A stretch of DNA of 64,000 bases from the NCBI RefSeq assembly GCF_021278985.1, contig NZ_CP082833.1, positions 4,588,001-4,652,000 on the forward strand, given 5' to 3'. The notes beneath the pieces are model-generated. The model was not told where the DNA came from, searched no databases, and worked only from the letters and a program-made list of their open reading frames with translations. Below, piece by piece: positions 60,342 through 64,000 of the stretch. This stretch comes from Citrobacter rodentium NBRC 105723 = DSM 16636 (GTDB taxonomy: Bacteria; Pseudomonadota; Gammaproteobacteria; Enterobacterales; Enterobacteriaceae). The position numbers and the translations under genes are program-made. Every line of letters begins with the position of its first letter. Within the stretch, counting starts at the first letter, position 1.

Positions 60342-61454
60342 TTATTTACCGCTCTTCACCTTCGTCCATGCGCGGGTACGCACGCGGTCAATTTTCGGCT
60401 CCTGAACCTTCAGCGTGAACATTTTCGCGCGCACCTCAGCCGGCGGATAGATGCCAGGGTTATCCCGTACTTCCGCGCTCACCAGCGCCGTGGCCTCTTT
60501 GTTGGCGTTGGCATAGAACACATGATCGGAGATATGGGCGATAACGTCCGGACGCAGCAGATAGTTGAGGAACTGATAAGCCTCTTCTTTGTTCTTCGCA
60601 TCGGCAGGCATCGCAAAGACATCAAAGAACGCCATCGCCCCTTCCTTCGGAATGGAGAAAGAGATGTTGATGCCATTCTTCGCCTCTTTCGCGCGGTTCG
60701 CCGCCTGCCAGACGTCCCCGGCCCAGCCAATCGCCACGCAGGTGTCGCCGTTAGCCAGATCGTTAATGTACTGCGAGGAGTGGAAATAGCGGATATTCGG
60801 CCGCAGCTTCAGCAGCAGATCGGTTGCCGGCCCGGTGTAGTCCTTCGCATCCGTACTGTTCGGGTCTTTGCCCAGGTAGTTCAGTACGGTAGCAAAAACC
60901 TCTTCCGGCGCGTCGAGGAAAGAGACGCCGCAGCTTTTCAGTTTTTCCAGATTTTCCGGTTTCAGAATCAGATCCCAGCTGTCCACCGGCGCGTCCGCGC
61001 CAAGCACCGCTTTGACCTTATCGACGTTATAGCCGATGCCGGTAGTCGCCCACATATAGGGCATGGCGAACTTATTGTCCGGATCGTGCTTAGCGACCAG
61101 CTTCAGCAGTTCCGGATCGAGGTTTTTCCAGCCCGACAGTTTGCTTTTATCCAGCGGCTGGAAAACGCCAGCGGTCAGCTGACGTTCCAGAAAGCTGGCC
61201 GACGGCACGACCACGTCAAACCCGGTGCTGCCCGCCATCAGTTTGCCTTCCAGCACTTCGTTAGAATCAAACACGTCATAGACCACTTTAATCCCGGTCT
61301 CTTTTTCGAAATTCGCCACCGTATCCGGGGCGATATAATCAGACCAGTTATAAACGTGGAGCGTTTTTTGTTCCGCTGCAAGCGTGCCGACAGAGACGGC
61401 CATCAGAGCACCCGCAACCAGACCCGATAGCCATTTTTTATTTAAGGCGGTCAT
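60342..61454 (-). CDS. potF: Putrescine-binding periplasmic protein PotF
   Basis: 370 residues, the E. coli length. Signal peptide with a GLVAGALMAVSVGTLAAEQ end; mature part begins KTLHVYNWSDYIAPDTVANF. Binding residues lie in WATTGIG and GWAGDVWQAANRAK. Periplasmic receptor for putrescine. First gene of potFGHI. Confidence 0.97.
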   Translation of the reverse strand: MTALNKKWLSGLVAGALMAVSVGTLAAEQKTLHVYNWSDYIAPDTVANFEKETGIKVVYDVFDSNEVLEGKLMAGSTGFDVVVPSASFLERQLTAGVFQPLDKSKLSGWKNLDPELLKLVAKHDPDNKFAMPYMWATTGIGYNVDKVKAVLGADAPVDSWDLILKPENLEKLKSCGVSFLDAPEEVFATVLNYLGKDPNSTDAKDYTGPATDLLLKLRPNIRYFHSSQYINDLANGDTCVAIGWAGDVWQAANRAKEAKNGINISFSIPKEGAMAFFDVFAMPADAKNKEEAYQFLNYLLRPDVIAHISDHVFYANANKEATALVSAEVRDNPGIYPPAEVRAKMFTLKVQEPKIDRVRTRAWTKVKSGK

Positions 61455-61806
61455 AATCTCTTTCCTTATAGGGGTTCGTTAACAAATGAACCAAAAAAGT
61501 TGCACTCAAAGCTATGCAATAATCGTGCATACTTTGTCACCCGGCACACACAGCGAAACCTGGCCGTTATTGCTCGATGTTACAGCGCATCGCAAGAATA
61601 ACTTTAGCCAGGATTTCAGGCCATAGCCCAGATTAAAAAACGCCTTTTATCAATTTTTTATGCAATTTATGTCTATGTGATAAAGCGAATTGGCGGGAAA
61701 GGAGGTGAATAGCTCTTTAATGAAAGGTTAAAACCAGCAGGAATGTCTGAAATAAGCAGCCGCGCTGGCAGCGACTGCGCTTTACGCAGCATTCCGTGAA
61801 GGGAAA
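61455..61806. other. potF-ybjN intergenic region with possible sigma-54 promoter
   Basis: 352 bases without a gene. On the minus strand ATGCACGATTATTGCAT (61514-61530) resembles a sigma-54 promoter (GGCACG-N4-TTGCA) with one of the two invariant G bases of the -24 element changed to T. E. coli potFGHI is reported as nitrogen-regulated. The rest is AT-rich; no RNA gene or enhancer recognised. Confidence 0.4.
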
Positions 61807-62283
61807 TTAATGCAGAAAGTGGATTTCACCGTTGTTTTTTTGCGCATCCTCTTCGGCGGTAAACAGCATCTGGTGCGCGCCCGCTTCAAGAATGACCATC
61901 GAAATTTGCTCTTCGCTCTGGCGCACGAACCATTCAAACTGTTCATAACTCACGCCGCGCATTACGGATAAAGACTGGCAAACCACCAGCTTTGGCAGAT
62001 TGTCGTCCTGCATATCGAGAAAGGCTTTGACGGTAAGAGAGCTGGCGTTAATGGCCGACAGATCCGCAGCCAGCGGCAGCAGCGCTGAAGGCCGGACTTC
62101 CGCCATCGCGGAGAACAGCAGCGTATTATCCACCAGATCTAATTTTGCATCGTAGATGCCGTCAAAATTTTGCATGTGGGGTAAATGCAGCGCCTGACAG
62201 GTATCACATTCAAAAAAACTCATGCCCAGGTCGTCAAGCCATTGACGCAACGTATCCAGAGTGGGAACGACCAGTGATGTCAT
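61807..62283 (-). CDS. ybjN: YbjN domain protein (stress / motility modulator)
   Basis: 158 residues, the E. coli length. Sensory-transduction regulator-like fold of the YbjN family: TLDTLRQWLDDLGMSFFECD, then VDNTLLFSAMAEVRPSALLP and VMRGVSYEQFEWFVRQSEEQ. In E. coli overexpression alters motility, biofilm and stress resistance. Mechanism unknown. Stands alone between pot and rimK. Confidence 0.94.
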   Translation of the reverse strand: MTSLVVPTLDTLRQWLDDLGMSFFECDTCQALHLPHMQNFDGIYDAKLDLVDNTLLFSAMAEVRPSALLPLAADLSAINASSLTVKAFLDMQDDNLPKLVVCQSLSVMRGVSYEQFEWFVRQSEEQISMVILEAGAHQMLFTAEEDAQKNNGEIHFLH

Positions 62284-62371
62284 AATAATGTGCTACCTCT
62301 TACGATAAAAATTACCGGCACAGCTTACGCAAAAAGTGCACGGCATGCCACGATCATCGGCGATAATAAGA

Positions 62372-63274
62372 TTAGCCGCCGGATTTCAGGCTAAATTCTG
62401 GTGTGGCGTGACGCTCGATCCACTGGATCATTCGCCCGGCGATATCCACGCCGGTGGTCTTCTCTATCCCCTCCAGCCCCGGCGAGGCGTTCACTTCCAT
62501 CACCAGCGGGCCGCGATCGGCACGTAAGATATCCACCCCCGCCACGTCAAGGCCCAGCGTCTGCGCCGCCTTCACCGCAATCTCCCGTTCCCGCGCCGTA
62601 ATGCTGGCAATGCAGGCCACCCCGCCGCGATGCAGGTTAGAGCGAAAATCGCCCTCCTTCGCCCGCCGTTCGATGGCGGCAACCACCTCATTACCCACCA
62701 CCAGACAGCGAATATCGCGGCCTTTGGCCTCTTTGATGTACTCCTGCACCAGAATATGGGCGTTCAGTCCGCGAAAGGCGTCCACCACGCTTTCCGCCGC
62801 CTGACGGGTTTCCGCCAGCACCACGCCTATCCCCTGGGTCCCTTCCACCAGCTTCACCACCAGCGGCGCGCCGCCGACCATGTCGATCAGATCGCTGGTA
62901 TCGTCCGGCGAGTGGGCAATGCCGGTCACCGGCAGATCGATGCCCTGACGCGCCAGCAGCTGTAGCGAACGCAGTTTGTCGCGCGCGCGGGTGATCGCCA
63001 CCGATTCGTTCAGCGGATAGCTGCCCAGCAGTTCAAACTGGCGCAGCGCCGCGGTGCCATAAAAGGTGATAGCAGAACCAATACGCGGAATGACCGCATC
63101 AAAATGCGGCAGCCGACGGCCTTTATAGTGGATTGAGGAGGCCGCCGGATTGATATTCATATAACAGGAGAGCGGATCGAGAATTTCAACCAGATGACCG
63201 CGCTTCATTGCCGCTTCACGCAGGCGTTTGCACGAATAGAGCGTTCCATCGCGGGACAATATGGCAATCTTCAC
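62372..63274 (-). CDS. rimK: Ribosomal protein S6 glutamate ligase RimK
   Basis: 300 residues as in E. coli. ATP-grasp fold with MKIAILSRDGTLYSCKRLRE at the start, VKLVEGTQGIGVVLAET, VQEYIKEAKGRDIRCLVVG and the metal-binding LVMEVNASPGLEGIEK. It adds glutamates to the C-terminus of S6 and makes poly-alpha-glutamate. It follows nfsA in the same direction, 60 bases after the nfsA stop. Confidence 0.98.
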   Translation of the reverse strand: MKIAILSRDGTLYSCKRLREAAMKRGHLVEILDPLSCYMNINPAASSIHYKGRRLPHFDAVIPRIGSAITFYGTAALRQFELLGSYPLNESVAITRARDKLRSLQLLARQGIDLPVTGIAHSPDDTSDLIDMVGGAPLVVKLVEGTQGIGVVLAETRQAAESVVDAFRGLNAHILVQEYIKEAKGRDIRCLVVGNEVVAAIERRAKEGDFRSNLHRGGVACIASITAREREIAVKAAQTLGLDVAGVDILRADRGPLVMEVNASPGLEGIEKTTGVDIAGRMIQWIERHATPEFSLKSGG

Positions 63275-63334
63275 CCTGTACCTCTTTGCAAAACCCGATC
63301 AAAACCCCGTGTATCATACACAGCGGCGAGCGGT

Positions 63335-64000
63335 TTAGCGCGTGGCCCACCCCTGTTTGTGCAAATATTGCAGAATGAACGGACGATTTTCTTTGATCAG
63401 GGTGCGGCGAATGTGATCGCTCCAGGTATCGCGGCGGTTGTTGCTGCCGCGGGTGAGGTAATAGTGCGCGAGCTGTTCGTCATAGTCGGCCAGCGCCTGC
63501 TGGTCGAGCGGCTGATAAGCGTTTTCGTGCATGATAATTGCCGTCGGCAGGCGCGGCTTCAGATCCGGGTTATCCGCAGGCCAGCCCAGGCACAGGCCAA
63601 ACAGCGGCAGAACGTGTCTGGGCAGCTTCAGCAGATCGGTCACCGCCTCAATATTGTTACGCAGTCCGCCGATATAGACGCCGCCCAGCCCCAGCGATTC
63701 CGCCGCCGTCAGCGCGTTCTGCGCCATCATCGCCGTATCGACAACGCCCAGCAGCAGCTGTTCCGCGAGGCCAAGCTGGGCATCCGGGCAGATTTGCAGG
63801 TGACGGTTGAAATCGGCGCAGAAAACCCAAAACTCAGCGGCGTCGGCAACGTGCTGTTGCCCACCGGTTAACGGCACCAGCGCTTCGCGCAGCGACGTAT
63901 CGGTGATGCGGATAATAGAGGTGCACTGCAAAAAGCTGGAGCTGGAGGTCGCCCGGGCGCTGGCGAGGATCGCCTCCCGCTGCTCGCGGGTAATCGGCTG
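63335..64000 (-). CDS. nfsA: NADPH nitroreductase NfsA, N-terminus cut by window end
   Basis: 221 residues are visible of a usual 240; the first 19 or so lie beyond 64000. Starts here at QPITREQREAILASARATSS. FMN/NADPH enzyme motifs: SARATSSSSFLQCTSIIRIT, GVYIGGLRNNIEAVT and the C-terminal LTRGSNNRRDTWSDHIRRTL. It reduces nitrofurans and quinones by two electrons. Belongs to the ybjC-nfsA-rimK group. Confidence 0.97.
   Translation of the reverse strand, partial: QPITREQREAILASARATSSSSFLQCTSIIRITDTSLREALVPLTGGQQHVADAAEFWVFCADFNRHLQICPDAQLGLAEQLLLGVVDTAMMAQNALTAAESLGLGGVYIGGLRNNIEAVTDLLKLPRHVLPLFGLCLGWPADNPDLKPRLPTAIIMHENAYQPLDQQALADYDEQLAHYYLTRGSNNRRDTWSDHIRRTLIKENRPFILQYLHKQGWATR

Noticed and set aside
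1..64000. CRISPR arrays, tRNA or rRNA genes
   Set aside because: No regularly spaced repeats and no cloverleaf-like or rRNA sequence seen on either strand; serW, expected beside clpA in E. coli, is not present in the window.

Overview
The window is enterobacterial chromosome. From clpA to nfsA (26.5-64 kb) gene order, protein lengths and protein sequences follow the E. coli / Salmonella / Citrobacter backbone very closely (clpA-clpS-cspD-macBA-ybjX-ybjD-aqpZ-lysO-hcp-hcr-poxB-ltaE-ybjT-ybjS-amiD-ybjQ-ybjP-artPIQM-artJ ... rlmC-ybjO-potIHGF-ybjN-rimK-nfsA). Two blocks are absent from E. coli K-12 at these places: a type I secretion / giant adhesin locus beside clpA, and a sulfatase plus ascorbate-type PTS operon between artJ and rlmC. 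A Citrobacter- or Salmonella-like member of the Enterobacteriaceae fits best; the species cannot be fixed from sequence alone.

Positions 1-17834 are the right part of a transposable (Mu-like) prophage. It carries a Mu-type head-completion block (capsid end, cement, gp36/gp37/gp38-like), then a P2-type contractile tail (sheath, tube, E/E', tape measure, U, X, D, V, W, J, I, fibre). It ends in a DNA-inversion cassette: the tail-fibre gene, two convergent fibre-assembly genes, an alternative fibre end on the other strand, and a Gin/Hin-type invertase. Two 26-bp crossover sites in inverted orientation (12591-12616 and 17093-17118) bound the switch. A complete IS66-family element (14208-16906, 8-bp target duplication) sits in the alternative fibre end, so only the present orientation can give an intact fibre. 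Two near-identical 50-bp intergenic motifs (4312, 10133) are candidate late promoters.

The prophage appears to lie inside a large BapA-like repeat adhesin gene. Only the 3' 3.7 kb of that gene is in the window (17835-21549), followed by its intact secretion apparatus: outer-membrane channel, ABC exporter and HlyD-type adaptor (21657-26475). The secretion system is therefore complete while its presumed substrate is cut.

The core genome block carries protein quality control (ClpA/ClpS), macrolide/toxin efflux (MacAB), an OLD-type nuclease (YbjD), water and lysine transport (AqpZ, LysO), nitrosative stress and hybrid-cluster enzymes (Hcp/Hcr), pyruvate oxidase, threonine aldolase, murein amidase AmiD, arginine uptake (ArtPIQM, ArtJ), the 23S rRNA methylase RlmC, putrescine uptake (PotFGHI), RimK and the start-truncated NfsA.

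The most interesting metabolic locus is 52062-55235: an UlaA-like EIIC, an UlaB-like EIIB and a cytoplasmic Cys-type sulfatase, with no EIIA, a likely CRP site and a perfect 18-bp inverted repeat upstream. The simplest reading is import and desulfation of an unidentified sulfated compound. The EIIC gene shows a probable one-base frameshift near its 5' end.
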